From assembly GCA_949316235.1 (NCBI GenBank), contig OX438748.1, positions 32,544,836 through 32,608,835 on the forward strand: a DNA stretch of 64,000 nt, written 5' to 3'. The stretch's first letter is position 1; every line of letters begins with the position of its first letter. The stretch is from Oegoconia quadripuncta (taxonomy: Eukaryota > Arthropoda > Insecta > Lepidoptera > Autostichidae). Made by a program: the position numbers and the translations under genes. This document shows positions 51,668 to 63,629 of the stretch, in pieces. The notes below the pieces were generated by a model. It was not told the origin of the DNA. It saw nothing but the letters and a program-made list of their open reading frames with translations, and did not search any database.

Positions 51668-51785
51668 AAAAATAATTTTTTGTATATTTCAGAGAATGAT
51701 TTCTCACACAGGGCTAGGTCTTCGCCCTACGGACCTAGTGGAGGAGTCAGTATGGCCCTTAAGCTAAAAACTTTGGAGACTCCTG

Positions 51786-52430
51786 CTCTAAAATATAAAT
51801 ATAAAAATTTGAAACCAATCTAAATTGAAAATTGAATTGTATACCTGTGAGTTATATCCAACCGCACCGATTACTACCCACGCATCACTCGGGGCCCAAT
51901 TAGCCGCTGATTTATTGTCGATCGCGAGGCGCTTTGTTTATTTATTGGGCACAATAAACGTGCAATACGGACAGGTAATGATGGAAGTGTAACGAACTTG
52001 GCGATTGCACTACCTGCGCGATTTATTGGCCGTGAGGATGCGTGGTAAGAAAAGTTTTATAGAAAATGTTTGCTGTTTACATTTGAATGGTAAATAAATA
52101 TTTATTTACTTATTTACATAGAATCAACAGCATTATTGTAGAAATTATATTATAGTAAACTAATACCAAACTTATGCCAATTAGTGATTCTTATTATGTT
52201 ACCGAATGGTTATCGTTATAATTGAGTGGGTAACGTTTTAATTATATTACAAGAAAATATGAAATGAAATAAATTGAAAAGACAATGAAATGAATTATCC
52301 AATAAACAAATGTCTAAGTTAAAAGCTAAATATCTTAACTGATTTCCATCAGATATCAAAATCCGTTTAAAGTTTTCGATAAGCCTATCTAAATCTCTCA
52401 GAGGGAACGATTTACGCTAAATACGGGTTC
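51786..52430. other. No gene or recognised repeat
   Basis: AT-rich spacer; nothing identified. Confidence 0.45.
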
Positions 52431-52682
52431 GACCCCTAGCGGAGTACATGTTTAGTACCTACTCGGTTTGGTAGGTGGTAAGGCTTTTTAAATATCCACC
52501 TGGCGAGCTACCACCATCTTATTTAAATCTGCCGTCAAGCAGCAATGTTAGTAGCATTGTTGTGTTCCGGTTGACAGAGATAAGATAGCCAGTTCCTCAA
52601 TAAGATGGGGTTTCCGAGTCGGCGTCATCATCACTTAACAACAGGTGCTGTTGGAGATCAGGTGAAGGTGCAACAAAAAAAA
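52431..52682 (+). repeat. SINE-B, 5'-truncated
   Basis: Starts at the B box (GGGTTCGACCCCTAGCGGAG) and runs to a diverged tail (CAACAGGTGCTGTTGGAGAT) and an A-run. Confidence 0.8.
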
Positions 52683-53140
52683 ATCTTGACGCTGTGCAGG
52701 GTAGCTGTTGAGCGCAGATAATGTAGATATGAGAATTTATAGACATTGCCAAGAAAGAAATCATCCAGCTTATCGTTTGCTTAGTATAACCCTAACGATG
52801 CGACGGAAAGCTATAGTATGCCGTAAAGCTGCACGTATATTCCCAGATAAGATAACTTAAATTAATCTGCATTATTAATAATCTTATACCTATTTCTTAC
52901 AATAATGTTCCATGAATAAGCACTATCTTAAGATAGTGAACTATATAACAAAATGTATGCTGTTCGTTATGGCGAGATAAGGTGGGAATAATTTGATCAG
53001 AGGTAAGGTAGCGGTTATTTTAAGTTAGAAAAGCGTTATTTATCAATAACTCCACTTTCAATTTCTGCAAAAAGGCAGGGACGGGAGCAATGCAGGGGTT
53101 GATGTGACATCTAATGGGTGATTTATGCTTTTTTTTTATT
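52683..53140. other. No gene recognised
   Basis: Contains a palindromic patch CACTATCTTAAGATAGTG at 52921-52938. 52780-52870 may be decayed LINE coding sequence; not supported. Confidence 0.4.
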
Positions 53141-53655
53141 TTATTTATTTAGGATCATCAACAATTTTTACATCAGTACATAGTCCATCCAACAATTAAG
53201 GTAGCTGGTATTAAATTTCAATGTACAACCTTTTATAGGTGAACACATCATGCAAAAAACTTTAAAATAAAACAACAGTAAAACAAAAACTTATTTAAAC
53301 TAAATTGACCTCTACTTTGCTTTGATTGGTTGAGCAGTTTTGTGCCAAGTTGCGGTGATAAGGTAGTGAAAATAATAACTAGAAAGTAATATATTATGTA
53401 TGTTGTTGAGGGAATATTCAATGTGTAAACAATGGTATGTCAACTAAGTATTGAGGCAACTACTAATGGTTTTGTAAAATCTAGACACAGTATCGCAGTG
53501 AATGTCGATAAGGTCACTCTTGGCATTCAAAATCCTACACAACCTTGGGACTGGAGAGCCAGCACCGAGAACTGTTCTGCATGTTGGTGGATAAATAGGC
53601 ATGATTGGGTTGCGAGGCATTATGTTTGGTGCAGGAAATCTGAACTGTGCTAGCA
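53141..53655 (-). repeat. LINE ORF2 C terminus and 3' UTR, antisense
   Basis: Minus-strand reading from 53655 gives QFRFPAPNIMPRNPIMPIY, PPTCRTVLGAG and RLCRILNAKSDLIDIHCDT, the end of a non-LTR retrotransposon ORF. The T-rich TTTATTTAGGATCATCAACA at 53150-53170 is the antisense LINE 3' end. The plus-strand frame at 53432-53653 is a shadow. Confidence 0.6.
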
Positions 53656-53869
53656 GCTTAACTAAACTTGATTTGCCATTTTACCAGACTTATGCCGCCA
53701 GAATTGCGCTATTCGGACTCAGCAGTGTGATGTTCAGACTCCTCCCTACCCCAGCAGAGTAGTTGCTGCCATTAAAGAAAGAAACGAATGAGCGACCTTC
53801 TTATCGATATCAAAAATTTGTAACTCTAGATGGTGTCTCTTATAATAAAAAAATAAACTACTCTGCTAA

Positions 53870-54110
53870 TAGGCGTGGGCAGGGATTCCACCCGTACCTA
53901 TATAGTTATTTTACCGAACATTCGCACTAAGAAGTTCGACTCTTCATTCATAGTACAAACAGCCAAGACATGGATCTCCCTTCCGGCGTCAGTTTTTCCT
54001 GAATCCTATAACTTTGGGATGTTTAAGCACAAGCACAGAACCGTAATGCAATTTAAAATCACAATGACGAATTAAATGTGAAAAGGCGGGAAACCAATCG
54101 AAATTAAAAA
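53870..54110 (+). repeat. LINE-J copy 3, diverged
   Basis: Reads ILPNIRTKKFDSSFIVQTAK, then TWISLPASVFPESYNFGMFK, clearly the same C terminus as LINE-J at 26940-27090 but older; ends near an A-run at 54107. Confidence 0.72.
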
Positions 54111-54667
54111 AAAAACAAATGTATTCCAAATTTCAATTTAGAAAAAAGATGATTAGAACTTTTTAAATTGTAACATTATTTACAGCATGCTAAGATTCCC
54201 GAGTATTCAAAACTATAATCGCTAATCGCTCCGCTCACAACCCTATCTGCACCATTACAAGAACAGTTACAATTTACAATGCACACAGATAGCTAACTCG
54301 AATACATTTAAGGGCGGTGTCACATTAATACTGGCTCTTGCTTTGTTTAATGCCTTTTAACTTTACTACTGATAAAACTTAATGGATACTAGTTACTACC
54401 CGCGTCTTCGCTCACACACGCGACATAGCACTCAAATCGTCTGTTTCTGTTATAACTAACTTTTGGACGTTAACTTCTGTGACTGGTGTATCTAACACAC
54501 TATACTATGTAGTATAACTCGTAGTCGTGATAGGTATTAGTGTTCCTGTTCATATGTTCGCTTTGAGCAGCTATTGCTACTTGTACTACATAATTAGAGT
54601 TTCTTATTTTGGAATCTGGAAAATCAACATCAAAAACAACTATAATTTTTATAGATAATCAGCACAT

Positions 54668-54752
54668 GGTTTTTTTTTATGCATGACGGGTTCGTTACTT
54701 GTCCTCAATCACACCTGATGTTAAGTGAAGATGACGTCGAAGGTGGAAGGTT
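54668..54752 (-). repeat. SINE-B 3' fragment
   Basis: Antisense GCATGACGGGTTCGTTACTT, CACACCTGATGTTAAGTGAAG, GTCGAAGGTGGAAGG. Confidence 0.75.
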
Positions 54753-54759
54753 ATCTTAT

Positions 54760-55290
54760 TATTAGAAGAGTTATCCGTTTACGTTAGCCGACTTCACAAA
54801 GTTAGTAAATCCTTCAAAGGGCAATGTATACGCTTTTATAATAAGGTTCCAGTAGACATTCAAAATTTGCCTGTAAATAAATTTAAAGCAATCATAAAAT
54901 AGAAATTATTAGCAAAAGGCTATTATAAAATCACTGACTATTTGAATAAGAAGCAAGCATGGACATAGCTGTCTTATTATTCATATAATTTTCAAATCAC
55001 AAATTGTAACCCATAATCTGTTTAACAGAGCAACCATAGAGTTTCTTGCTCGTTCTTCTCTGGGGAGTCAGCTTTATTTATTTATTTATTTATCATTTAT
55101 TGCACACAAGAAAAAAAAAACATACAGATACAACATAATAGAAACGACACAACAGGTTCTGCTTATTTCTACAATGAAATTTCTTCCATTTGTGAATGAG
55201 TAGTAAATTTAAGTGTAATATTAATGTTAATAGTGGCGTTTTCAAGTGATAATTTTATCCTATGAAATAAAATATTTTGATTTGATTCCT
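54760..55290 (+). repeat. LINE-C copy
   Basis: The frame reads VSKSFKGQCIRFYNKVPVDI, QNLPVNKFKAIIK, a stop, then KGYYKITDYLNKK. The 3' UTR has GAGTTTCTTGCTCGTTCTTC and ends ATGAAATAAAATATTTTGATTTGATT. Near-twin of 62994-63320. Confidence 0.7.
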
Positions 55291-55664
55291 GTATAATAAA
55301 CCTCTTAAAATTAGCGACAAAGTAATTTCACTCAACCGAAACCGCGGACGGAATGCTAGTTCAATCATTTAGATTATTGTCCAAATGAATACAATTCTGG
55401 AATTGGGTCAACTTTCCCAAGTTCAAGGTTCTCGGTTAGGGGTCAGACCCCCCGCAGACTGAATGCACGCTAATGGTTTAAACGCCGGTTAACTGATTGC
55501 TATCGGCGTTTAACATCTACCTATCCGTTGAGATAACTTTCTTGTGTTTATTACCCGACTACACCAGGAAGGAGGTAATGGTTTTCGGGTGTGCAATACA
55601 AATGCACTTTATTGCACAACAGAAAGGAAAATATAGTTACAGAAAGGGGTAAGAGAAGAACGTA

Positions 55665-55735
55665 CAGTTTGGCGACCTTATCATTAAAAGCGATCTCTTC
55701 CATGCAACCCTTGGGTATAAGGATTATCATAAATT
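55665..55735 (-). repeat. LINE 3'-tail fragment
   Basis: GCGACCTTATCATTAAAAGC GATCTCTTCCATGCAACCCTT, as at 14745. Confidence 0.5.
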
Positions 55736-55909
55736 ATATATTACTGTAATAAAATTGCAAAATTTTAAATAACATTTTATTCCATTAAATTGTATTCAAA
55801 TTCTTAAATTATGTTACAGTCAAAAATTAAGTCAAAAGTTAAAATAATAATGATATCAGTAATAAAACCGTCAAAAGCGGCATTAATTAAGTGGGTATTT
55901 CCTCACACT

Positions 55910-56227
55910 CGCTTCCGTGGCTCAATGTAAACATTTACGTTTCGGAGGTCGCGGGTTCGATCCCCAGCGGGGTACATATTTAGTACTCGGTTTGGTTCTG
56001 GTAGGGCATATTAAATGTCCGCCTGGCTAGCTACCACCATCTTATCTAAATCTGCCGCCAAACAGCAATGTTAATAGCATTGTTGTGTTCCGGTTGTCAG
56101 AGATAAGATAGCCAGTCCCCCAAATAAGATGGGGTTTCCGGGTCAGTACGCTACCACCTTCGGCCTCATCTTCACTTAACATCAGGTGTGATTGAGGTCA
56201 AGTGCTAACCCGTTGTGGATAAAAACA
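55910..56227 (+). repeat. SINE-B
   Basis: CGCTTCCGTGGCTCAATG head with a shortened spacer, B box near 55950, CATCAGGTGTGATTGAGGTC tail, AAAAACAAAA. Confidence 0.87.
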
Positions 56228-56602
56228 AAACACTAGCACAGGCAGATAAATGCATTTGTGACTGTTGCTTATTATTTGATTTTGGTAAATGTTATGTACA
56301 CCGTAATTGTCACATATATTAGAAATAATTACATCTACAAATTTTCTGAAATTGTATAAATATATGTGATGTGGATGTACTGTGTTTTTAATGTATAAAT
56401 AAATAAAAGGGCTGTCCCATTTGCTCGCCATTAATGTACAGGAGACTCTTGGTAATGCTCCGGACTCTGCTCATGATGAAAGTGGTTTTTTTGAGCATTA
56501 CTTGCCGGTGATATAAACGGTAATACAGTGTTATTACTCTATGGTAATACTAAAGATCCATAGAACTATCAATGCTCTACTTTTCAGCTTATACTCGACT
56601 GT
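56228..56602. other. No gene or recognised repeat
   Basis: AT-rich spacer; nothing identified. Confidence 0.45.
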
Positions 56603-56882
56603 TGTAGCGTAATATATATGCATGTACCTAGGTTAGATGATCGATCTTGTAATCAATTATATTACATTTATTAAAGCAGTTATAATCCATAAAAAAAAAA
56701 AAAATTGTTCAATTTTTTTTTTGTCCCAGATGGGGCGTGTAGCGTAATATATATGCATGTACCTAGGTTAGATGATCGATCTTGTAATCAATTATATTAC
56801 ATTTATTAAAGCAGTTATAATCCATATTCCATGTGTCTCACTCGTTTCTGGTCTCCGTTAGTCGCATCCGTATACTGTAACA
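56603..56882 (+). repeat. LTR-like direct repeat with poly-A junction
   Basis: An identical 88-bp segment (TGTAGCGTAATATATATGCA ... AGCAGTTATAATCCAT) occurs at 56603-56690 and 56738-56825. The first copy runs straight into about 14 A's; the second continues to ACTGTAACA at 56882, a possible 145-bp TGT...ACA LTR. The 47-bp spacer ends GTCCCAGATGGGGCG. It may be a retroposed relic of a small LTR element. Confidence 0.6.
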
Positions 56883-57810
56883 TAACTATAAAATAGTTTT
56901 TATTAACATAAACAAATAATAAACACTGTCCTAATGGTAACCTTTGTAAACAATTTTAGATTAATTTAATTTCCTATAAAATATATAGGTGGATTCGACG
57001 CTTTGAGACATACTGCTGTGTAGTTTGACGAACATTTTAGATTATCAACAGTGTCCGTTACTGTTGTACTGCAAGTTTTTGGGTGCATTGCATAGGCAAT
57101 CCGATAATAAATTAACGAGATACGTAGCCGTAAGGACTTTACACTTTTGTTGTGATGGACGGGAGACGCGTTTGAACATAAGAGTTCTGATTAGAAGTCT
57201 GCATTAAGAATGAAAGTTTGCTTAGTGCGTATATTATAGATTTTTTAATGAAAGACCAGAGACTCGATTGACCACAATCTTACCTGGTGGAAACTGACGA
57301 TGAAGCAGAATCGCAGATCATGCGATTGCGATTTCATTCTTTCAGTCAATGTCCGGTTACCCTCGAATTGAAGGTTATATTGATTTGCACTATGCTATAA
57401 ATTTATTTGTTGCTCGACAGCTAAAATGCTCGCTTCATGCATCACCGGTGTGTCTCAATAAAATATCCATACAATAAACTAAACGATCTATTATGTTAAT
57501 CTTTATGCGATATTTACGAGCTCTTGGCCCTTTGTCGGATTCCTTCTGTCGCTTTTCTACTGGTGCCTATTGATAAAAATATCGAGTTAATGTGAAAAAG
57601 AATATCAAAACAATTATATCAATAGGTATCGAAAAATATTATTTAAAATCAAATAGTTAAAAACAGCGTTTAAAGCTTTCTATAAAAATATAATCTAAAA
57701 CTTATTGGAACTTAATACATATTGTACAGGCACATTATTGAGAAGGAAGTAGTTCAAAATTTAAAGAGTGTGGATATATCGGAGAATATATACAACGTGT
57801 GAGTATTTAT
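56883..57810. other. No gene; a partial LINE-J-like tail
   Basis: 57265-57305 (GACCACAATCTTACCTGGTGG) resembles the antisense LINE-J tail. 57020-57200 has a short coding-like frame that I cannot assign. Confidence 0.4.
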
Positions 57811-57824
57811 ACATACATACATAA

Positions 57825-57895
57825 AGTTACGCCTGTTTCCAGTAGGGGTAGGCAGAGACCACAGACTTCCACTTGCTACGATCCTGAGCCCTTTT
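57825..57895 (-). repeat. RTE-like LINE 3'-end fragment
   Basis: The complement ends AQDRSKWKSVVSAYPYWKQA-stop, the usual end of this LINE ORF; joined upstream to unrelated sequence. Confidence 0.65.
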
Positions 57896-58383
57896 GGCGG
57901 GATCTCGGCGAAAGAAGTTGCAATTTTCTTTATAATTCTTATAATTTGTGAATTCTGACTTTTGAAGCTTAATAATGGCAGGATATTGTGCAGCAAATGT
58001 TAGTGATGGTGTACAAGTGAAGGGAAGTGTAAATAAAGTGCGTAATGGAGCTTTCGGGTTTCCACAAGAAGCCGCCAAAATCTTTTGCAAAGCATTCTGC
58101 CACTTTACTGAAGAATGACTTGACCGTGACTAGACACTGTATACGCCAAGTATACGACGAATTACTTGTTTTAACTGAGACTGACTTATAAACCCGAAGA
58201 AATAAGAGAAATGAGACATTTCTGTATGGGCTTGATCCCTTTACCTTCTCCGAGAGTAAAGAATAAAATTAAAAAAAAGCTACGATCCTGACACACCTCT
58301 TTTGCTTCAGTATTTAAACTTGTTTTATTAATAGTCAAAATCCCTTTATAATTACATAGTAAATGAGAGGTCCATTGCTGACA

Positions 58384-58585
58384 TTCGTATGATGAATACG
58401 GACATGTACTTATGTCCGGGTCATGGATGGTTTACATTTAAAATAAATTTATATGTTTACAAAAAACAACATGTACCTATTCGTGTAGTATATCAACCAT
58501 CGTCCTTCGTGCGACATGCATAATACAAGTAAAGATGCTTAAAGTTGGTAGATGGTGCTGTGTACTCTAATTTATGTATTTAATC
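58384..58585 (+). repeat. SINE-A1, 5'-truncated and diverged
   Basis: CGTATGATGAATACGGACAT, TATCAACCATC and GATGGTGCTGTGT in family order, with a 20-base insertion. Confidence 0.72.
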
Positions 58586-58675
58586 CATTGCCTTAAATTA
58601 TTATCTATATACACATAAATTCATGTAAAACATACTAGAAAAATTAAAATTATTATATTTACATAATTATAAAAA

Positions 58676-58942
58676 GTGTATCGCTTCGAGCTCTTCTACT
58701 ACAACATTGTCCCCAGCACGTTAGCCGCATTGCCCCGCTGTACCGCCCAGGTTGAGTCTTTGTGCAAAGAATGTGCCCGCGTGTTGTCACCTGAAGCTAA
58801 GATTAGCAAGTCCGACACTTCTTTTATGAAGTTTTTGGTGTTGGACGACCACGGGCCAAGTTATTCAAAGGCAATTGCCGCTGTGACCATGTCCAAGATA
58901 GAAAACCTTTATGTCCAAGGATATTATTTATTAAAATAATAT
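58676..58942 (+). other. Unidentified coding-like segment, possible terminal exon
   Basis: A GC-richer frame reads YRFELFYYNIVPSTLAALPR, CTAQVESLCKECARVLSPEA, KSDTSFMKFLVLDDHGPSYS and MSKIENLYVQGYYLLK-stop. It follows AATTATAAAAAG, a weak possible acceptor, and ATTAATAAACG after the stop could be a poly(A) signal. Codon use is coding-like against an AT-rich background. I do not recognise the family. It may be the last exon of a plus-strand gene or a retroposed fragment. Confidence 0.35.
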
Positions 58943-59312
58943 AAAGTTGTGTTTCATTAATAAACGTTTTACGAAGGGTTTTCTATAGCCTATTACTATT
59001 TAAATGTAAACAAACCGAATGGGACTATTTTGGGAAAATACATACTTGGAATATTCAAATAAACAACATGAACTAGAGACAAAGGGACGTGGCGGTGGTC
59101 TTCGTCATTCGAATTAGCTTAGAATTCGATAGAAGATTCCTAATAACATTACGTAACCGACTGACAGACTAACAAAATATATAGATTCAGAATGCACGAT
59201 ATATTATCATTAGAGCGATATATTCCAAATAATCGTATCTCATTAAAATACCGTATAAGAGTTATGACTAGGGATGTACTGCGTTTAATAAATTTATTAA
59301 TATCGATAGTAG

Positions 59313-59600
59313 TGACGACCCTTTTGATGTAGTGGTCTAAGCGCATACATTTGTATGATGAATATGGACATGTATATTGAGTTATGGGTGTTTACATTTA
59401 TAGTATGCATATACTCATTGGATGCGACTAGCACAGGACAGTGAGATTTGGCGTATTGGAGAAGAGGGCTATGCCGTGGGTGGATATGGACTGAGATTGA
59501 TTGATTAATTGATATACTCACAAAAAATTCGTTATAAAACAAGTCACTGAGTGTGAAAGATGGTGGTGTGAATGTATCGAAGGATATTTATTTATTATTT
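59313..59600 (+). repeat. SINE-A1 with a nested LINE tail
   Basis: GACGACCCTTTTGATGTAGTG head, B-box region deleted. An insert at about 59415-59510 (GGATGCGACTAGCACAGGAC ...) is flanked by ATACTC direct repeats. The SINE then resumes with ATACTCACAAAAAATTCG. Confidence 0.7.
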
Positions 59601-61181
59601 ATCGATGCTGCGATCGTGTAATTTAATATCTACATTGATTTTTGATGACATTCATTAGACTATTTAATTTTTTTAGTTATCGTGGTATTTTATTTTAATT
59701 TTTAATTGATCACCTTTTGTACCACATTTTTAGCAAATAAAGATTATCCTTATATTCCTTGTAGGCACAATCTGATACATGTAAAACTTTACTGTCCTGC
59801 TTTAGATTTTTCCACAGAAAATCATTTCTTGATATAACTTTCCGATTATTGTTGAACTTAGCAATTGCTGTACCTCAATAAAAGAATTACGAAAGACGTT
59901 CATGATTTCTTGAGAAAATTAATATTAAAGCAGAACTGTAAAAGTTCATAAGATTACAGACTGTATACGTGTAAAAGTAAAAAAACAACTCACGAAATTA
60001 AGCCTCAGATAAAACCGGATTTGAATACTAAATAAATTTCAATGAATACAATTTTGAATGAATTTATAGTGACGTTTTTGCCAAAGTTATAATAATGTCA
60101 AAGTCAAAAAATCTTAATTTAGTAGATAGACAGAGTACACATAAAATCAGCTAAGCCCATTTTTTAAGCTACTGCTTGTTCAAAAGGTATTTTCTCCTGA
60201 GAAGAACAAGTAAGAAAATTGAAGCGTTGCTCTTTTAAAACTGCTTTTTATAATACAAAAGGTCACAATAATATTATTAATTGTGAAATAATCTGGCATG
60301 CGAACGAGCTGGTTATGTCCAAGGAAGATTATTATCTAAAAAGTCCGATATCTTATAATATGCTTTCTAAATAAGTTTCCCATTTATTTTAACTATAATT
60401 TTTTGAGTGGAAGACTTTGTATATCAACGGGTACCCTATTGAAAAACGTAACCATAATCCAAAGAATAATACGCAACAGCATTTCAGTGGGCGCAGTTTA
60501 CCAATACCAGTTTCAGTGTTATGGAAAACTTGCCCGACGGATAGCTTATAGGATGAGTTACCAAAGTATGCCTTGTATGTATTAATTTCTATGAAAACGA
60601 TCGATATATTGAGCACGGCCCATCACTATTAGCTATAGCATGTCAGGATTGTAGACTCTAATCTACTACAAATTATGCTTAGTTGTCAATTGTAATGATA
60701 TGATAATTTGGGTGTTTTCTCTTTAAGAGGTGATGTTATTAGCTTGTAATGTATTTAATTTATATAGATACTTATATGACCTTTTTAAGTGACCTCTTTG
60801 AGACTATAATATTTACTATAGTCGAAGGATTAGTGGACCTACTTTCTTCTACTTAGTAATACTAATTATATAATAAAGGGAGAGCTCCTGCCTGATTGAT
60901 TCAACAATACAAATGCATCACGGTTACATCGAAGTGGGACACCAAGTTTCAGCTCCATTTTGTTGGAAAGCAAGTCCGTAAACTTCCAGTAGGTAGGCAG
61001 TGCTATCGTCAGTGGTCAGCACTGTGTCTGTCGCTGTGTATATCTTTGAGTTGAATAATTCATCAGATATTTCTAGGGTCTGATATTAGAGCCGGAAGGT
61101 ACCAAGAACTCAGCAACGGCATATAGTAAAATTTTCTCATGAAGGAGCAATAAAAGGTTGTTTTTAAAAAGTATTTAAAAT
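59601..61181. other. No gene recognised
   Basis: AT-rich. Short overlapping frames at 60389-60616 on both strands show no family I know. 60190-60240 (CTCCTGAGAAGAACAAGTAA) resembles an antisense LINE-C 3' UTR. Confidence 0.4.
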
Positions 61182-61440
61182 GACGACCTGTTTTTGTATA
61201 GTGGTAAAAACTAACTCATATGGCAAAAGGTCGCGGGTTCAAGTCCACTAGAGGCATATATTTGTATGATGAAAACGGACACGGGTACCAGAGTGGTAAA
61301 TATATGAAATATGTATATACTTACAAAAGAAAATGTATTTGTGTAGTTATATCAACCATCTGTTATACGTAATACAAGCCTAGTTGCATAGTGTGGAACT
61401 AGATGGCGCTGTGTGCATGTGCAAAGATATTTATTTATAT
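61182..61440 (+). repeat. SINE-A1
   Basis: TGACGACCTGTTTTTGTATAG head, degraded B box (GGTTCAAGTCC), CTAGATGGCGCTGTG and a TTTATTTAT tail. Confidence 0.8.
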
Positions 61441-61965
61441 ATTATTTTAATGATAATGAAGGTTTAGTGTTTTTAAAACAACCCTGAATTTAATACTTAC
61501 TATTTATTTGTGCTGCTTTAAAATATAAATAGGAATTAATAAGGATTTTCTATAAATTAATCCGACTATGCAAAACATATCACAGAACTTCAACATTTAA
61601 ACCACAGATAATCCTAATTGACCTGTCACAGATAATCAAAACATTTACAAAAAAAACCAACACGCGTACCAGACAAAAAGTTCTAAATAGAGTCACTATA
61701 TACAATCCGCAGACCGTATCGCATTGTTCGTCTGTTCATCCGGTAGTACAAGTAGCTCATTACCTCTGTAATGATATACCATTATCTCGTATTGAATTAC
61801 ATAGTTTTTGTAGCTTCATATTTCGGTTTTGGAATTCTCATAAAAAGGGTTTTGTAATATCAAAGCAAGTACAGTCTGATTTTTATGAGGAAAACTTTAT
61901 TATTGCTAGGGCGTCGGTAAATTAAACGATTTTCTTTTCGAATTATTACTCTCTTAGTAAGATTA
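61441..61965. other. No gene; possible decayed ORF
   Basis: A weak frame at about 61690-61921 (HPVVQVAHYLCNDIPLSRIE) may be old LINE coding sequence. Not assigned. Confidence 0.35.
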
Positions 61966-62291
61966 TAACCGCCTCCGTGGCTTAATATTAACAACATTGG
62001 GTTTAGGATTCGGAGGCGAGGGTTCGATCCCCAGCGGGGTACATGTTTAAGTACTCGGTTTGGTTGGTGGTAGGGCATTTTAAATGTCCGCCTGGCTAGC
62101 TACCACCATCTTATCTAAATCTGCCAAGCAGCAATGTTAATAGCATTGTTGTGTTCCGGTTGTCAGAGATAAGATAGCCAGTCCCCCAAATGTGTTGGGG
62201 GTTTTCCGGGTCAGTGCGCTTTCACTTTCGACCTCATCTTCATTTAACATCAGGTGTGATTGAGGTCAAGTACGTCGTGCATAAAAAAAAA
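61966..62291 (+). repeat. SINE-B
   Basis: AACCGCCTCCGTGGCTTAAT head, B box near 62020, CATCAGGTGTGATTGAGGTC tail and A-run. Confidence 0.87.
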
Positions 62292-62299
62292 GATTGAAA

Positions 62300-62515
62300 A
62301 AAGTAAGCTAAGATGGTTTGGACATGTGGAGAGGATGAATGAAAGAAGACTAACGGGGAAGACCACAGCGAACGTGCCATGGTCAGATCGGGGACGTCGT
62401 CAAGAATGTCCCGAGCCGACAAGCATGTGTGAATAACATTATGACAGATGTCAGGAATCTAGCAGGTAATCTATGGTTTCTGACTACTCCTATACGGGAA
62501 ACAGGCGTGATTTTA
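62300..62515 (+). repeat. RTE-like LINE 3' end, internally deleted
   Basis: KLRWFGHVERMNERRLTG joins directly to GRPQRTCHGQIGDVVKN and runs to the CCTATACGGGAAACAGGCGTG end; it starts right after the SINE-B A-run. Confidence 0.68.
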
Positions 62516-62524
62516 TGTAAATAA

Positions 62525-62730
62525 ATAAATATCCTTGGACATACACACAATCCATATTAAGCAACTATAGATTTGTGTTGTAGATACCCGATGGTTGATA
62601 TACTACACAAATACATTTTTTTTGTAAATAAATACATATATAAATTAAAAACATCCATAACTCGGGAACATATGTCCGTATTCATCATGCAAACATATGC
62701 CCCTAGCGGGATTTGAATCCATATGAAGCT
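62525..62730 (-). repeat. SINE-A1, 5'-truncated
   Basis: Antisense tail and body up to the B box (GCGGGATTTGAATCC), then unrelated sequence. Confidence 0.78.
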
Positions 62731-62993
62731 CGACCCAGCTTCACTAGACCTTCTTCCCCATAGGGTTGGCATTAGCGCCGTTTTGCATTTCATTGGCTAC
62801 ACTCCCATTTACCGAGTGGGGAGGGGGAAATTTCTTTCTTAAATTAGTATGGTGTCTAATGTAGCAAATGGTCGTGTACGCGTCCATTTTGAGTAGGCGC
62901 CGTGTCGAGTACCACTGTTGATCCTGGCTTATAGGAGTTACAGTGGGAGGAGTATGGGGGATTGTTACTATGGAACTGATAATACGTCATTGG

Positions 62994-63320
62994 TTTTTAT
63001 AATAAGGTTCCAGTAGACATTCAAAATTTTCCTTTAAATAAATTTAAAGCAATCATAAAATAGAAATTATTAACAAAAGGCTATTATAAAATCACTGAAT
63101 ATTTGAATGATAAACAAGCATGCACATAGCTGTCTTATTATTCATATAATTATCATACCCATAATCTGTTTAAAAGAGCAACTCTAGGTTTCTTGCTCGT
63201 TCTTCTCTGGGAAGTCAGCTTTGTTAATGAGCAGTAAATTTAAATGTAATATTAATAGTGACGTATTCAAGTGATAATTATATCCTATGAAATAAAATTT
63301 TTATTTTTATTTTGATTCAG
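62994..63320 (+). repeat. LINE-C copy
   Basis: Near-identical to 54835-55280 from TTTTATAATAAGGTTCCAGT; includes the same premature TAG in the ORF end. Tail ATGAAATAAAATTTTTATTT. Confidence 0.72.
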
Positions 63321-63500
63321 CTTTACACGTCCCCATTGTTGGTGCTCAGCCTCTTTTCACTAGGAGCAAGTGCAATTCACCACGCGGGCCCAGTGGGGAT
63401 TGGTGGATTTGTGTTAGACAGTCAATGTTCTAAAGCCGAACCTGCGACTTGGCTTGACTGCTTCCAATTGAAAACAACCGGGATCATTATTTAGCAAGGA
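63320..63500 (+). repeat. Repeat Z copy
   Basis: CACGCGGGCCCAGTGGGGAT TGGTGGATTTGTG and TTGAAAACAACCGGGATCA, as at 32395 and 35525. Confidence 0.55.
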
Positions 63501-63629
63501 AATACTCGAAGATGCCACTAGTCGTTATCAACTAAGAAGTGAGATTTCAGACTACGGTAATCTAAAACGAGCAGAGCATGCGATTGCGCAGCGAGCAAAT
63601 GCTCATGTAAATCAAACCCTCGCAGACAT

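Larger units (their letters stand above)
50530..51785. mobile_element. hAT-like non-autonomous element with nested insertions
   Basis: About 1256 bp. Ends CAGGGGGTCTCCATAA and the complement of ...CTTTGGAGACTCCTG form short inverted repeats. Flanks CTCTAGCG and CTCTAAAA are compatible with a decayed 8-bp duplication. CGGCCAGCGGGTCAAG and GCGGCCCGC near the left end are typical of hAT-derived repeats. It contains a SINE-B fragment that itself holds a MITE. Confidence 0.65.

Noticed and set aside
57970..58110. Plus-strand frame beginning MAGYCAANVSDGVQ, considered as a THAP-type zinc finger start
   Set aside because: Key spacing and the AVPTIF-type motif are absent and the frame ends quickly; too weak to call.
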